A model generated the notes under the pieces. The model worked only from the letters and a program-made list of their open reading frames with translations. It did no database searches and had not been told where the DNA came from. A DNA stretch of 64,000 nucleotides from Chryseobacterium vrystaatense (GTDB taxonomy: Bacteria > Bacteroidota > Bacteroidia > Flavobacteriales > Weeksellaceae). The position numbers were made by a program, and so were the translations under genes. Below are positions 1 to 9,487 of this stretch, in pieces; the stretch's first letter is position 1; each line of letters starts with the position of its first letter. The DNA is taken from NCBI RefSeq assembly GCF_000737765.1, contig NZ_JPRI01000006.1, forward strand, positions 62,001 through 126,000, in the 5' to 3' direction.

Positions 1-185
1 ATTTTTCCGAAAACACAAGGGTTGAACTATTCGATGCTTCCGGAAAACTGATCCGGATAAAATCGGAACTTAAAGACCATTCAACCTTGCTGGTAGATAT
101 TAAAAATCTTCCGGCAGGTACTTACCTTGTGAATGTGTATGAAAATGAAGGAATGATTATTTCACAGAAAATTATAAAACAGTAA
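1..185 (+). CDS. C-terminal end of a T9SS type A sorting-domain protein (partial)
   Basis: The reading frame is open from position 3 and stops at 183-185; the gene begins outside the window. The visible 60 residues have the pattern of the T9SS type A C-terminal domain: a beta-strand with VELFDASGKLI, then the LPAGTYLVNVY core, and an ending in ISQKIIKQ. In the family this domain directs outer-membrane export by the type IX system and is removed or anchored at the surface. Nothing can be said about the cargo domain. A strong hairpin with a T-run follows 22 bp after the stop. Confidence 0.85.
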   Translation, partial: FSENTRVELFDASGKLIRIKSELKDHSTLLVDIKNLPAGTYLVNVYENEGMIISQKIIKQ

Positions 186-207
186 ATTCATACGATTCAA
201 AATCATA

Positions 208-236
208 ATGCCGGCTGTGTAAGCCGGCATTTTTTA
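208..236. terminator. Bidirectional rho-independent terminator
   Basis: A nine-pair stem ATGCCGGCT/AGCCGGCAT with a 5-base loop is followed by a T-run on the plus strand. It lies between the convergent T9SS gene end and the 2H phosphoesterase gene, whose stop overlaps the T-run. Confidence 0.85.
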
Positions 237-770
237 TTCATGAAGAGTTCCAGTGAGTTTCTTTTCCGCAATGGGAATCCACTTCTCATCATGGCGGAGA
301 AGCAGTAATTTATCGACTAATAATTTAGTTTTGAATTCCTTGTTCTTATAAAGCTCCCAGGCTTTCAGATAGTTATCATAACTAAGATTTCTATATCCAA
401 CCGTGACATGCGGATGGAAGGAATAGCTGATAAAATTGAAATGCTCTTTTACCTTTTGATAAAGCTGGGTGAGATTTTCATTCGGCTCCGGCTGTAAGAA
501 AATAACCGGGTTTTTAGGATTCGGAAAACTTCCAAACCCATTCAGTGCTATTTCAAAGGGAGGCAGATCCGTGTCGATTTTTTGAAAAGCTGTATGAATA
601 TCGCTTTCCAGTTCCAGTTCTCTGGAGAAAGGAGGAAATAAAGTAATATGGGCATCGTTCTTCAATGCCTTAGAATTTTCATAATTCAAAGCAAGATCTT
701 TCTTAAAGATGTTCACCTCGTCAATGACTTCCTGTGGAGGGTAAATGGCGATGAAATACATTTTTTTCAT
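234..770 (-). CDS. 2'-5' RNA ligase / 2H phosphoesterase family protein
   Basis: A protein of 178 residues with the two HxT motifs that define the 2H phosphoesterase fold: HITLFPP about 40 residues in and HPHVTVG about 120 residues in. The family hydrolyses or joins 2',5'-linked RNA ends or cyclic phosphodiesters; the real substrate cannot be read from sequence. The open frame runs 18 residues further upstream, but the ATG at 770 gives MKKMYFIAIYPP, which begins directly in the first core strand, so I take that start. It is a cytoplasmic single-gene unit, divergent from the PadR gene. Confidence 0.8.
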   Translation of the reverse strand: MKKMYFIAIYPPQEVIDEVNIFKKDLALNYENSKALKNDAHITLFPPFSRELELESDIHTAFQKIDTDLPPFEIALNGFGSFPNPKNPVIFLQPEPNENLTQLYQKVKEHFNFISYSFHPHVTVGYRNLSYDNYLKAWELYKNKEFKTKLLVDKLLLLRHDEKWIPIAEKKLTGTLHE

Positions 771-823
771 AAGGCAAATTACATTTTTCCAGAGAAAAAC
801 TTTATACATAAGAAAATTATGCA

Positions 824-831
824 TAGATTTG
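824..831 (+). promoter_or_regulatory. Bacteroidota -7 promoter element for the PadR operon
   Basis: TAGATTTG matches TAnnTTTG and lies 22 bp before the TTG start of the PadR gene. Confidence 0.6.
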
Positions 832-852
832 AAAGGTATAAATTAAGATCAG

Positions 853-1176
853 TTGAAAAAGAACAGTCTTTATAAAGGAACACTCCAGAATATTATTTTG
901 AAACTTCTTTCGAAAGAAGTCAAGATGTACGGTTATCAAATCACCCAACGGGCAAAAGAGCTTACAGAAGGGGAGCTGGAAATGACGGAAGGTGCTCTGT
1001 ATCCGTTGTTGCACAAACTGGAAAATGATGGCATGATTACTTCTGAGATTCAAAAGATCAACGGAAGAGACCGGAAATATTATCTCCTGACGGAAAAAGG
1101 CAAAAAACATCAGGCTGTTCAGGAGAATGAAATGAAAAGTTATTTGTTGAACCTCAATACCATTTTTAATATATGA
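853..1176 (+). CDS. PadR family transcriptional regulator
   Basis: A protein of 107 residues with the PadR winged-helix layout: an N-terminal LLSKEVKMYGYQI helix-turn-helix entry, TEGALYPLLHKLENDGMI as the recognition helix and wing approach, and GRDRKYYLLTEKGK as the wing. PadR proteins usually repress a neighbouring membrane protein or transporter gene and respond to small ligands. The start is TTG (TTG AAA AAG), supported by the -7 element 22 bp upstream. The stop overlaps the next start by 4 bp (ATGA), so this regulator is almost certainly cotranscribed with the membrane protein that follows and may autoregulate the operon. Confidence 0.88.
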   Translation: MKKNSLYKGTLQNIILKLLSKEVKMYGYQITQRAKELTEGELEMTEGALYPLLHKLENDGMITSEIQKINGRDRKYYLLTEKGKKHQAVQENEMKSYLLNLNTIFNI

Positions 1177-1898
1177 TGACTGAGACACAGGAAAAGGAGG
1201 TTGCTGATTATCTTATTTTCCAACAGCTTCCACTTGATATTTTACTGGAGATAAAAGACCATATGATATCTCAGGTTTCAGATGTTCAAACCAATGAAAA
1301 GTTAAACTTTGAACAGGCTTTCCTGAAAGTGAAAAAAGCCTGGGATGGAGAATTTAAAATGGTCAGCTATATTTTGTTTTCACCTGTACAGCTTCCTTTA
1401 ATTGCAAAAAAAGTTATAAAAGAAAAATACAACAGCCTGCTAAAAAAATCTGTTGTAATCGGTCTTCTTTTCTTTGGAATCAATCTGCTGCTGATCATGT
1501 TTTCAAAGAATCAGGAAGAGTACAGGATATTTTTCAGAGTATTGAATGGGATGTTCCTGCTTGTATTAGGGCTGGCCTGGCTAGTGAATGTAAAGATCTG
1601 GAAATACATGAGAACAGACTTTAAATACAAAGGAAAGTGCTTTTATACCATGTATCAGAAAAATACAGGACTTATGTTGATCAGCACCCTGTCAATGCTG
1701 CAGCTCATGGGGAAGAACGGACATTATGCCTACCAGTTTTTCAGAACACAGAATACTCCGGAAATCTTTGGCGTTCTGATCACATTACTCATTCCTTTTG
1801 TATTGCAGACTGCCGTGATCTTTACCCTGTTCAATTTCTTTGAGCATAAAAAGTCTTTGAAAAAATTACAGAATTTTCTGCAGACGTCAACACTCTGA
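1173..1898 (+). CDS. Membrane protein of unknown function, PadR-linked paralog 1
   Basis: A protein of 241 residues. The first 80 are soluble and helical with the signature LLEIKDHMISQV followed by FEQAFLKVKKAW; after that come about four hydrophobic segments (near residues 92-110, 123-140, 166-182 and 196-222). This layout, a short cytoplasmic head next to PadR followed by membrane helices, recalls the permease-prefix domains that often follow PadR genes, but I recognise no named family. Its start overlaps the PadR stop. The next gene is a clear paralog, so the pair arose by tandem duplication. Confidence 0.75.
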   Translation: MMTETQEKEVADYLIFQQLPLDILLEIKDHMISQVSDVQTNEKLNFEQAFLKVKKAWDGEFKMVSYILFSPVQLPLIAKKVIKEKYNSLLKKSVVIGLLFFGINLLLIMFSKNQEEYRIFFRVLNGMFLLVLGLAWLVNVKIWKYMRTDFKYKGKCFYTMYQKNTGLMLISTLSMLQLMGKNGHYAYQFFRTQNTPEIFGVLITLLIPFVLQTAVIFTLFNFFEHKKSLKKLQNFLQTSTL

Positions 1899-1942
1899 CA
1901 GATTGAGTTGAACCAAAAAAAGAATCATTTCAGATTATTATC

Positions 1943-2557
1943 ATGATAAATACTGCACAGGAAATAGAGATTGTACAATATCTTATTTCAAAAAAACTGG
2001 AAAAAAAGCTGCTGTTGGAGATTAAAGATCACTTTATGCTTCAGATCGCAGGTGTGATGGAAAATAGTCATACAGATTTTGAGGAAGCTTTTCTACAGAC
2101 CACAATGAACTGGAAAAACGAACTGGAACTGGTAAAAGCAGATCTTTTATCAAAAAGAAAAATGACAAGGATTGAGAAAGACATTCTTCAGACGCGTTTC
2201 AAAAAGATGAGTGTATACGCTTTGGTCTTTTCATTGGTCTTTTCAGGTTTGCTTTACATGAAACCTTATCTGTTTAATGATGTACAGATCGTATTTTTGG
2301 TGATTATATTCGGTCTTTCCGTCTATAACTTTATGCAGAAAACCATGAATTTAAACGATTATTTTCAGATCAGTTTTCATCCCTTACTTTTAAAAAATCT
2401 GTTTGCAGGAATTATACTGATCGCAATAGCCTCCTTCTTTTTTAAAGATCTTCATGAAACTCTTTCAGTTATGATAAAACCATTCTTTCTGTTTGCTGCG
2501 GCTATTCAGATTCAGCTTTTATACTGGAATGCAAAGAAAATTAATGTTTTGATTTAA
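1943..2557 (+). CDS. Membrane protein of unknown function, PadR-linked paralog 2
   Basis: A protein of 204 residues that repeats the plan of its upstream neighbour: a head with LLLEIKDHFMLQI and FEEAFLQTTMNW at the same spacing, then four membrane segments. It is 37 residues shorter. The 44-bp gap suggests it is the third gene of the PadR operon. Its last 17 bp overlap the end of the convergent serine hydrolase gene. Function unknown. Confidence 0.75.
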   Translation: MINTAQEIEIVQYLISKKLEKKLLLEIKDHFMLQIAGVMENSHTDFEEAFLQTTMNWKNELELVKADLLSKRKMTRIEKDILQTRFKKMSVYALVFSLVFSGLLYMKPYLFNDVQIVFLVIIFGLSVYNFMQKTMNLNDYFQISFHPLLLKNLFAGIILIAIASFFFKDLHETLSVMIKPFFLFAAAIQIQLLYWNAKKINVLI

Positions 2558-3665
2558 GTTGCAGTATTGTATTCTCAAGGTTATCGGTAATCTTTTTCAC
2601 TTCGACATGAGGCCTGAAAGTAGAGCTCTTGCCTTTTTCTTCGTCTGCAATATTAGACAGGATGACAACCGATGTTTTGCTCTGCGGGTAATAAATGTTC
2701 AGTGACGGAGATCCTTTTACATAACCACTGTGAAAATAACATTCAGGTTTTCCGGTATTCATCATGATCCCATAGCCATAACCCATTTTTCCCAAAATGG
2801 CATGATGTCTTTCGGCGCTTTTGGAAGTGAGCTGTTTTAAAGTTTCCGGTTTCAGGATTTTTCCGCCGTAGAGCGCATTGTTCCACAGATGAAGATCATC
2901 TATTGTAGAAAGAATACCACCTGCAGGGGTTCCTATATCTTTGCTTCCTAATCGTTTGGGCATATTGGGAACGACCTGAAAGTTATTTGCATTTCCAAGA
3001 TAAGCGCTCGCAAAATTATGTCCTTCAAAAATATTTCCGGTAGAAGAATTTTTCATTCCTGCTTTTTTGAACAGTTCCTGTACATTGTCATCATATGATT
3101 TTCCTGAAACGGTTTCTACGATTTTCCCCAATGCATTAAAACCGTCGTTAGAATAGAAGAAATCAGAGCCGCTTTTAAACATCAGTTTCCCTCCAAAAGT
3201 ATTAAGCCCGGAAGTATGGTTTAAAAGCTGATGAATCGTTATGTTTTCATACTCCTTAATTTGAAATTCCTTAAGGTATTTGGACGCCTTGTCAGCCACA
3301 TTCAGTTTTCCCTGTTCCATCTGAAGAAGAACAAGAGCTGCTGTGAACTGCTTGCTTACAGAACCGATGGCAAAAATGGTAGTGCTGTCGATTTTTGTTT
3401 TAGTTTTAAAATCAGAAAAACCGTTTTCTTTTCTGTACAGCTGTAGTGAATCTTTAAAGACGGCAATACTTCCGTTGAATTTATATTTTTTAAACACAGA
3501 ATCAATCTGCTGTTCCAAAAGTGTTTTCTGAAAAGCAGTGATGGTAGAATCGACGACAGCATTTTTATCAATGGGTTTAGATACTTGAGTTATCTCCTTC
3601 TGACAGGAAATTAAATTAGAAACCAATAGAATAAATAAAAGAAAAAGGGATATTTTTTTTGTCAT
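2541..3665 (-). CDS. Serine hydrolase (beta-lactamase / class C PBP-like) lipoprotein
   Basis: A protein of 374 residues. A lipoprotein signal (charged MTKK, a hydrophobic stretch, then SNLISC) places it in the outer membrane or periplasm. The three active-site motifs of the class C beta-lactamase / esterase fold are present: SVSK (SxxK nucleophile), YSN (YxN) and HSG near the C-terminus. Family members are D-amino-acid peptidases, esterases or beta-lactamases; substrate specificity cannot be told, and a true cephalosporinase is unlikely given the generic family. It is a single gene, convergent with the PadR operon with a 17-bp overlap, which could cause antisense interference. Confidence 0.85.
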   Translation of the reverse strand: MTKKISLFLLFILLVSNLISCQKEITQVSKPIDKNAVVDSTITAFQKTLLEQQIDSVFKKYKFNGSIAVFKDSLQLYRKENGFSDFKTKTKIDSTTIFAIGSVSKQFTAALVLLQMEQGKLNVADKASKYLKEFQIKEYENITIHQLLNHTSGLNTFGGKLMFKSGSDFFYSNDGFNALGKIVETVSGKSYDDNVQELFKKAGMKNSSTGNIFEGHNFASAYLGNANNFQVVPNMPKRLGSKDIGTPAGGILSTIDDLHLWNNALYGGKILKPETLKQLTSKSAERHHAILGKMGYGYGIMMNTGKPECYFHSGYVKGSPSLNIYYPQSKTSVVILSNIADEEKGKSSTFRPHVEVKKITDNLENTILQLKSKH

Positions 3666-3702
3666 TTTGTGATGGGAATAAATTTTTTACAGCTTTGTCT
3701 CC

Positions 3703-3710
3703 CAAAAATA
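3703..3710 (-). promoter_or_regulatory. -7 promoter element for the serine hydrolase gene
   Basis: Reverse-strand TATTTTTG, 38 bp upstream of the ATG at 3665. Confidence 0.55.
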
Positions 3711-3915
3711 AGAAAAACCGCCCACTTTTGCCAGGCAGGAGTGATGAAATATTACTGTTGATAAAGGAAAAATGCTGTGAAAACGGAATCCTTTTTTGCA
3801 TAAGCAATGAACAGATGAAGAATGTTTTCATCAGTTATGGCAAAATTTCATAAAAATTTTCATTCTTAAAAAAGAATTCCCGATTATAGACTACATCACA
3901 ACTGGTTCTGCATAA

Positions 3916-4626
3916 TTATCTCATAACCAGATCGCAAAACCAGAAAACATATGCTCCGTCTTCATCTTCAGGACTGGCTTTGGGTTTAGGATACGTTTTC
4001 TTTACCGTTTCACCAATTTCGAACTGAATGGAGTTTTTAAATAAAGGTCCGTCAAAAGTAAATGTATGAAACTCCCCGTTTTCTCCGCAGGGGTCGACAT
4101 TTTCAGGAAGGTCACGGATAAAATCTTTGTCAATCACTCTGCCGGCAAAACTTTTATCCAGGTAGTTTCCATTCACGCAGGTAACAATTGTTTTAAAACC
4201 CAGATCCAGAAACTCATGGATCAGATCCGATGTATTCTGCTTCCAGAGAGGAAAGACGGCTTTCATGCCTACTGAACTCAGCTGATCTTCACGGTACTTT
4301 CTAAGATCTTCAAGAAAAATATCTCCAAAGACAGAATGAGTGATTCCCATCGACTGAATGCCCGACATCGTCTTATTCATTATATCTTTATACTCTTCCA
4401 TAGAAGGTTCTTTGGGTAGTTCCATTTTTATCAAAGGAAGCCCCAGACTTTCAGCCTGTTTTTCCAAAAGAGAAACATGAACCCCATGCATGGATATTCT
4501 CTGAAACTCATGATTGATGCTGGTCAGCAGAGTGGTTATTTCAATTTGGTTTTCCTGCAAAGTTTTATAAAGGGCGAGAGCAGAATCTTTTCCGCTGCTC
4601 CAGTTGAATACGGCTTTTGGCTTCAT
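3916..4626 (-). CDS. Dph6-like ATP-binding (PP-loop) protein
   Basis: A protein of 236 residues beginning with the PP-loop NWSSGKDSALA (residues 8-18), the ATP pyrophosphatase signature. The C-terminal ENGEFHTFTFDGPLF is the hallmark of the diphthine-ammonia ligase (Dph6) / YdaO-type family. Bacteria do not make diphthamide, so the bacterial members must adenylate another substrate, perhaps in RNA or small-molecule amidation; this is inference. Length and motif order are normal. It is a single-gene unit; no promoter box was recognised. Confidence 0.82.
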   Translation of the reverse strand: MKPKAVFNWSSGKDSALALYKTLQENQIEITTLLTSINHEFQRISMHGVHVSLLEKQAESLGLPLIKMELPKEPSMEEYKDIMNKTMSGIQSMGITHSVFGDIFLEDLRKYREDQLSSVGMKAVFPLWKQNTSDLIHEFLDLGFKTIVTCVNGNYLDKSFAGRVIDKDFIRDLPENVDPCGENGEFHTFTFDGPLFKNSIQFEIGETVKKTYPKPKASPEDEDGAYVFWFCDLVMR

Positions 4627-4645
4627 TGAATTGTATTATGAAATT

Positions 4646-4673
4646 GAAAGATCCCGCATCATTTTGAGGGATC
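4646..4673 (-). terminator. Probable terminator of the Cys-motif protein gene
   Basis: A stem AGATCCC/GGGATCT with a 12-base loop, directly after the stop at 4682 on the minus strand and followed by TTTCAATTT. Confidence 0.5.
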
Positions 4674-4681
4674 TTCCTAAT

Positions 4682-5461
4682 TTATTCTGAATAAAGTAAA
4701 TACAGGTTTTTTATATAACTTTTTTTAGCCAGTTTCTGAACAATGACGTCATCATAAAATGCCAAATACTTATATTCCGGATGTTCTTTCTGTACATTTT
4801 CAAATTTTCTTTTTCCGATTTTCTTACCGTCAAGGAAATAATAGTCCGGAGGTGCGTTGTCAGAAATCATTATACCTCCTATGGTAACATAGCGGTCTTC
4901 AATTTCAAAATTCTGTTTCCCCAGGAGTTCATTGGTTTTGAAAATAGAAGAATTTTGATCCGTGAACTCTTTATTATTTGACTCTAATACGGTATAGTCA
5001 ATCCTGATGATGTTGTGTTCGGTTAATGCTTTCTCCGGAAACGACAAAGTGAAATTCCCGTTTTCGTCTGCTTTTGCTTGGTACAGCTGATCTAAGGTAA
5101 CTAAGGAAATTGCTCCGGAAACTAACTTTCTGTTTTTCAGAGAAACTAAATGACCGCTTATGGTAATGTTTTTCTGATAAACATTTTCTACCAGAGACTT
5201 ATTGGCTGTTTGTGCATTGGTATATATTGCTGATGTTAATGTTAGCGCTAAAAAAACACTTGAAAAAGCAGGTTTTAAAAGTGAGGTTTTCCCACATATA
5301 GAATCGCCGTTTTTTAGAATCTCATCAATCTCTGTTCTCGGCATATGATCAAGATCCCAAACCTTTTTCTCGCACACATCACAAAATTTACCATCCGCTG
5401 TATTCTGCATGTCCTCCCAAAGCTGTGGACATGGTTTTTTAATTTGAAATTTTTGCTTCAT
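4682..5461 (-). CDS. Carboxypeptidase-regulatory-like protein with an N-terminal Cys motif
   Basis: A protein of 259 residues. The N-terminus has KPCPQLWEDM followed by GKFCDVCEKKVWDLDHM, a C-x(n)-CxxC arrangement common in Bacteroidota proteins that lie beside beta-sandwich domains and may bind metal. A single hydrophobic segment (about residues 66-86, ending TNAQTA) looks like an internal membrane anchor. The rest resembles a CarboxypepD_reg-like beta-sandwich (NITISGHLVSLKNRKLVSGA, DENGNFTLSFP). By topology the Cys head should be cytoplasmic and the sandwich periplasmic. No known function. Flanked by terminators on both sides, so it is a monocistron. Confidence 0.7.
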   Translation of the reverse strand: MKQKFQIKKPCPQLWEDMQNTADGKFCDVCEKKVWDLDHMPRTEIDEILKNGDSICGKTSLLKPAFSSVFLALTLTSAIYTNAQTANKSLVENVYQKNITISGHLVSLKNRKLVSGAISLVTLDQLYQAKADENGNFTLSFPEKALTEHNIIRIDYTVLESNNKEFTDQNSSIFKTNELLGKQNFEIEDRYVTIGGIMISDNAPPDYYFLDGKKIGKRKFENVQKEHPEYKYLAFYDDVIVQKLAKKSYIKNLYLLYSE

Positions 5462-5485
5462 TGAGATACTTTAATGATTAAAAGT

Positions 5486-5520
5486 ACAAAAAAACCTCAA
5501 AGAAAATTCCTTGAGGTTTA
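5486..5520 (-). terminator. Terminator of the acyl-CoA mutase gene
   Basis: A nine-pair stem AAACCTCAA/TTGAGGTTT with a 10-base loop; read on the minus strand it is followed by seven Ts. It lies 29 bp past the mutase stop. Confidence 0.8.
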
Positions 5521-5548
5521 ATTTTATCAATGGTCTGTCCGACACGGA

Positions 5549-8500
5549 CTACATATTTCTTCTGTACTTTCCACCCACTTCAAACAAAGCGTTGGTGATC
5601 TGGCCAAGAGAACAGTATTTCACCGCATCCATCATGACTGCAAATAAGTTTTGCTGGTTGATGGCTGCGTACTGTAATTTTCTTAGGGCTTCCTCAGATT
5701 GATGCTCATTCGACTGTTGGAAATTATGAAGCGTTTCAATCTGAACCTGCTTTTCTTCTTCAGTAGAACGGATTACTTCTCCCGGACGAACCGTTGGTGA
5801 ACCATCTTTTCCAAGGAAAGTATTCACCCCGATGATCGGATATTCTCCCGTATGTTTCAACCATTCATAGTGCATGGATTCTTCCTGGATCTTAGAACGC
5901 TGATACATGGTTTCCATAGCACCAAGAACACCGCCTCTTTCTGTAATCCTGTCGAATTCTGCATAAACTGCTTCCTCTACAAGATCTGTTAATTCTTCAA
6001 TAATGAATGAACCCTGTAATGGATTCTCGTTTTTAGCTAAACCTAATTCTTTATTGATAATCAACTGAATAGCCATCGCCCTTCTCACAGATTGCTCAGT
6101 AGGAGTTGTGATCGCTTCGTCATAAGCATTGGTGTGAAGAGAATTACAGTTGTCATAAATGGCGTAAAGCGCCTGTAATGTTGTTCTGATATCGTTGAAA
6201 TCAATTTCCTGAGCGTGAAGAGAACGTCCGGAAGTCTGAATGTGGTATTTCAGCATCTGGCTTCTTTCATCTGCTCCGTATTTCAGTTTCATGGCTTTGG
6301 CCCAGATTCTTCTCGCCACACGTCCGATTACTGAATATTCAGGGTCGATACCGTTAGAGAAGAAGAACGATAGGTTGGGTGCAAAATCATTGATATCCAT
6401 TCCACGGCTCAGGTAATATTCCACATACGTGAAACCGTTGGCCAGTGTAAATGCCAGCTGAGAAACCGGATTCGCACCTGCTTCAGCAATGTGATATCCT
6501 GAAATAGATACCGAATAGAAATTTCTTACTTTTTCTGTGATGAAAAATTCCTGAACATCACCCATCAGTCTTAGTGCAAATTCAGTAGAGAAAATACAGG
6601 TATTCTGAGCCTGATCTTCTTTTAAAATATCTGCCTGAACGGTACCACGAACGGTTGCAATCGTTTTGGCTTTGATTTCAGCGTAGGCATCAGCCGGGAT
6701 TACTTCATCTCCGGTAATTCCCAATAGTTTTAAACCTAAACCATTATTGGAAGGAGGAAGTTCTCCGTTGTATTTTGGTCTTTCTAAACCTCTGTCGTCA
6801 AATTTTGCTTTTAAAACGGCTTCAACTTTAGCTTCAAGTTTATGTTCAGCAATATATTTTTCAACATTCTGATCGATGGCAGCATTCATAAAGAAGGCCA
6901 GCAGCATCGGAGCAGGACCGTTGATCGTCATAGAAACCGAAGTCATTGCATTGACAAGGTCAAATCCTGAATATAGTTTTTTAGCATCATCCAGCGTCGC
7001 AATAGAAACTCCTGCATTTCCGATCTTACCGTAAATATCCGGTGGTAAAGCAGGATCCTGACCGTATAAAGTTACAGAGTCAAATGCTGTTGACAAACGT
7101 TTGGCATCCATTTCTGCAGAAACATAATGGAATCTTCTGTTGGTTCTTTCCGGACCTCCTTCTCCTGCAAACATCCTTGTCGGATCTTCACCTGTTCTTT
7201 TAAATGGATAAATTCCCGCAGTATATGGGAAGCCTCCCGGAAGGTTTTCCTGGCCTTTCCACTTGATCAGGTCGCCCCAGTCTGTATATTTAGGTAATGC
7301 TATTTTGGGAATTCTTAAGTGGGATAAAGATTCAGTTGAGGTTTCTACCCTGATTTCTTTTCCACGTACAAAATAAGAATAGAATTCTTCATGGAATGCT
7401 TTTTTCGTGTCGTCCCATGATTTCAGGAAGTCGATATTTTCCTGCTGAAGATCTTTTTCTGCTTTTTGATATTCGCTGTCTAATGTTTCATTCGATAAGA
7501 AACTTTTTACCCCTTCGATATGATACATCTTTCTGGCAAGCGCAGCCTGCTTTTCTACATTAGCATCATAAATTCTGTTGTTTTCAACAATTTCAGACAG
7601 ATAACGCACCCTTTTTGGAGGAATAATGGTTACCTCGTCTGTAATTTCCTGCTCAACGAAGCCCTGTAAATTTAATTCTGAAAACTTATCATTTACTTTT
7701 TCAACAAGTCTGTTGTAAAGTTCAGTGGTTCCGTGATCATTAAACTGAGATGCCTTTGTCGCATAAACCGGCATGTCATCCAACGGACTTTCCCATAATA
7801 AATGGTTTCTCTGGAACTGTTTTCTTACCGCCTGAAGTGCATCAAGAGCACCTCGTTTATCAGATTTGTTTAATGCAACCAAATCTGCATAATCCAGCAT
7901 GTCGATTTTTTCCAACTGTGTAGAAGCTCCATATTCAGGAGTCATTACGTACATGGAAACATCAGCAAAATCTGAAACTTCCGAACCGGACTGTCCGATA
8001 CCTGAAGTTTCCAGGATAATAACATCCGGATGAGCCAGTTTCAATACATTCAGTGCAGAATGGATGAACGGAGAAACCGAAACATTATTTTCTCTTGTAG
8101 CCATTGAACGCATATACACTCTTGGATCATTGATCGCATTCATACGGATCCTGTCTCCTAAAAGTGCTCCTCCCGTTTTCTTTTTGGAAGGGTCAATTGA
8201 AATAATGGCAATTTTTTTATCTGTATTCGAACGTAAGAAACGTCTTACCAATTCGTCTGTCAATGAAGATTTTCCGGCACCACCTGTTCCGGTGATACCA
8301 ATGATTGGAATATTTAAGTCTTTTGATTTTTCGTCAATAGCTTTTACCAATTCAGGTTTTTCATCTGAGAAGTTTTCTACAGCTGAAATAATTTTAGCGA
8401 TGCTTGTTGAATTTTCAAAATCAATTGAATCCAGATCATCTGCTGTTACCTCTTTTCCGGTTGCGAAGTCTGATCTTTTAACCAGGTCATCGATCATTCC

Positions 8501-8896
8501 CTGTAGGCCAAGTTCACGGCCGTCATCAGGAGAATAAATCCTGTCGATTCCATAAGACATGATGTCCTCAATTTCTTCAGGCAGAATTACACCGCCACCG
8601 CCACCGAAAATTTTGATTTGCGGTGAATTTTTTTCTCTTAAAAGGTCGTAGATATATTTAAAATATTCATTGTGACCGCCTTGATATGAGGTCAGGGCAA
8701 TAGCATTGGCATCTTCCTGGATCGCTGTGTTTACAACTTCCTCTGCTGATTTGTCGTGGCCAAGGTGGATTACTTCACATCCTGTTCCCTGAATCACACG
8801 GCGCATGATATTAATCGCAGCATCGTGTCCGTCAAATAATGACGCCGCGGTTACGATTCTCACTTTGTTGGTTGGAGTATATTTTTGGGTTTCCAT
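5549..8896 (-). CDS. icmF: Fused B12-dependent acyl-CoA mutase (isobutyryl-CoA mutase, IcmF type)
   Basis: A protein of 1115 residues in the IcmF order: an N-terminal cobalamin-binding domain with DGHDAA (residues 22-27) and a GGGGGV loop near 98-103; a MeaB-like G-protein chaperone with Walker [13 protein letters not shown] (200-211) and NKSD; and a C-terminal mutase barrel from about 530. IcmF interconverts isobutyryl-CoA and n-butyryl-CoA, or related acyl-CoAs, and the built-in GTPase manages cofactor loading. The segment [20 protein letters not shown] resembles IcmF rather than methylmalonyl-CoA mutase, which has tyrosine and arginine substrate contacts. The open frame runs 44 residues further upstream, but a TAnnTTTG box at 8924-8931 lies inside that extension, so the start is the ATG at 8896. 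Confidence 0.88.
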   Translation of the reverse strand: METQKYTPTNKVRIVTAASLFDGHDAAINIMRRVIQGTGCEVIHLGHDKSAEEVVNTAIQEDANAIALTSYQGGHNEYFKYIYDLLREKNSPQIKIFGGGGGVILPEEIEDIMSYGIDRIYSPDDGRELGLQGMIDDLVKRSDFATGKEVTADDLDSIDFENSTSIAKIISAVENFSDEKPELVKAIDEKSKDLNIPIIGITGTGGAGKSSLTDELVRRFLRSNTDKKIAIISIDPSKKKTGGALLGDRIRMNAINDPRVYMRSMATRENNVSVSPFIHSALNVLKLAHPDVIILETSGIGQSGSEVSDFADVSMYVMTPEYGASTQLEKIDMLDYADLVALNKSDKRGALDALQAVRKQFQRNHLLWESPLDDMPVYATKASQFNDHGTTELYNRLVEKVNDKFSELNLQGFVEQEITDEVTIIPPKRVRYLSEIVENNRIYDANVEKQAALARKMYHIEGVKSFLSNETLDSEYQKAEKDLQQENIDFLKSWDDTKKAFHEEFYSYFVRGKEIRVETSTESLSHLRIPKIALPKYTDWGDLIKWKGQENLPGGFPYTAGIYPFKRTGEDPTRMFAGEGGPERTNRRFHYVSAEMDAKRLSTAFDSVTLYGQDPALPPDIYGKIGNAGVSIATLDDAKKLYSGFDLVNAMTSVSMTINGPAPMLLAFFMNAAIDQNVEKYIAEHKLEAKVEAVLKAKFDDRGLERPKYNGELPPSNNGLGLKLLGITGDEVIPADAYAEIKAKTIATVRGTVQADILKEDQAQNTCIFSTEFALRLMGDVQEFFITEKVRNFYSVSISGYHIAEAGANPVSQLAFTLANGFTYVEYYLSRGMDINDFAPNLSFFFSNGIDPEYSVIGRVARRIWAKAMKLKYGADERSQMLKYHIQTSGRSLHAQEIDFNDIRTTLQALYAIYDNCNSLHTNAYDEAITTPTEQSVRRAMAIQLIINKELGLAKNENPLQGSFIIEELTDLVEEAVYAEFDRITERGGVLGAMETMYQRSKIQEESMHYEWLKHTGEYPIIGVNTFLGKDGSPTVRPGEVIRSTEEEKQVQIETLHNFQQSNEHQSEEALRKLQYAAINQQNLFAVMMDAVKYCSLGQITNALFEVGGKYRRNM

Positions 8897-8923
8897 AAAA
8901 AATCTAGAAAATTTCTGAACTTT

Positions 8924-8931
8924 CAAATATA
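8924..8931 (-). promoter_or_regulatory. icmF: -7 promoter element for the acyl-CoA mutase gene
   Basis: Reverse-strand TATATTTG, 28 bp before the ATG at 8896; it rules out the longer open frame as the translated start. Confidence 0.6.
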
Positions 8932-9055
8932 ATAATAAAAAAAGAACCTTTTGGTTTTGTTTAATCTTTTGATTTTTAGCATGTTGTTTGTGTGGGTATG
9001 GTCCTTTTTTCTCCAACTTAACAATCATTCGTTTAGAAATGATCAGTAAATTCTC

Positions 9056-9063
9056 TATTTTTG
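9056..9063 (+). promoter_or_regulatory. -7 promoter element for the small membrane protein gene
   Basis: TATTTTTG, 18 bp before the ATG at 9082, with a weak -33 match (TTTAG, 9032-9036) 19 bp upstream. Confidence 0.65.
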
Positions 9064-9081
9064 CACGATTATATATACAGT

Positions 9082-9414
9082 ATGAAAAAGGCTTTGATGT
9101 ATTTTGCTTTAGGAACCGTTCTCAGTTTCCTGATCAATTATTTTTTTTACAGTTCTGAAAATATCGGTCTTGATATCTATTATGCACTGGCCTTTGGTAT
9201 TGCATGGGGAATTGCTTACTATCTGGATACACCCAATTTCACACTGCCTCAGAAATTAGGTATTTCTTTTGCGGTGATGGGAGTTCTGGTGCTTATCGGA
9301 ACAGGCCTGTTCAGCCTGGAGCTGGCTATTCCTTCCATCCTTAAATTTTCAACGGTTTTTGTAGCGTACTATATGATAGCGAGTTTCAGGGCCAGCAAGT
9401 CCTTAAGAAAATAG
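9082..9414 (+). CDS. Small integral membrane protein of unknown function
   Basis: A protein of 110 residues, nearly all hydrophobic, with four predicted membrane helices (about residues 5-20, 28-45, 55-75 and 80-100) and a basic tail [10 protein letters not shown] recognise no family. The longer frame begins at a TTG inside the -7 element, so the ATG at 9082 is the better start. The gene is divergent from the mutase and ends at a strong bidirectional terminator. Confidence 0.7.
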   Translation: MKKALMYFALGTVLSFLINYFFYSSENIGLDIYYALAFGIAWGIAYYLDTPNFTLPQKLGISFAVMGVLVLIGTGLFSLELAIPSILKFSTVFVAYYMIASFRASKSLRK

Positions 9415-9429
9415 AAAAGAAAATAAAAA

Positions 9430-9463
9430 GAAAAGAGGCTGTTGAACAAACAGCCTCTTTTTA
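9430..9463. terminator. Bidirectional terminator
   Basis: A stem AAAAGAGGCTGTT/AACAGCCTCTTTT (one shifted A) with a T-run on both strands, between the convergent small membrane protein and DUF3667 genes. Confidence 0.85.
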
Positions 9464-9487
9464 TATGGAGTAAGTACCTCTTATTAT

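Noticed and set aside
817..1188. Minus-strand open frame of 123 codons
   Set aside because: It is antisense to the PadR gene, which has clear winged-helix motifs.
8064..8537. Plus-strand open frame of 157 codons
   Set aside because: It lies entirely antisense to the G-protein part of the acyl-CoA mutase and has no recognisable domain.
8897..9028. 44-residue N-terminal extension of the acyl-CoA mutase
   Set aside because: A -7 promoter box lies within it, and the residues are Lys-rich and unlike the family N-terminus.
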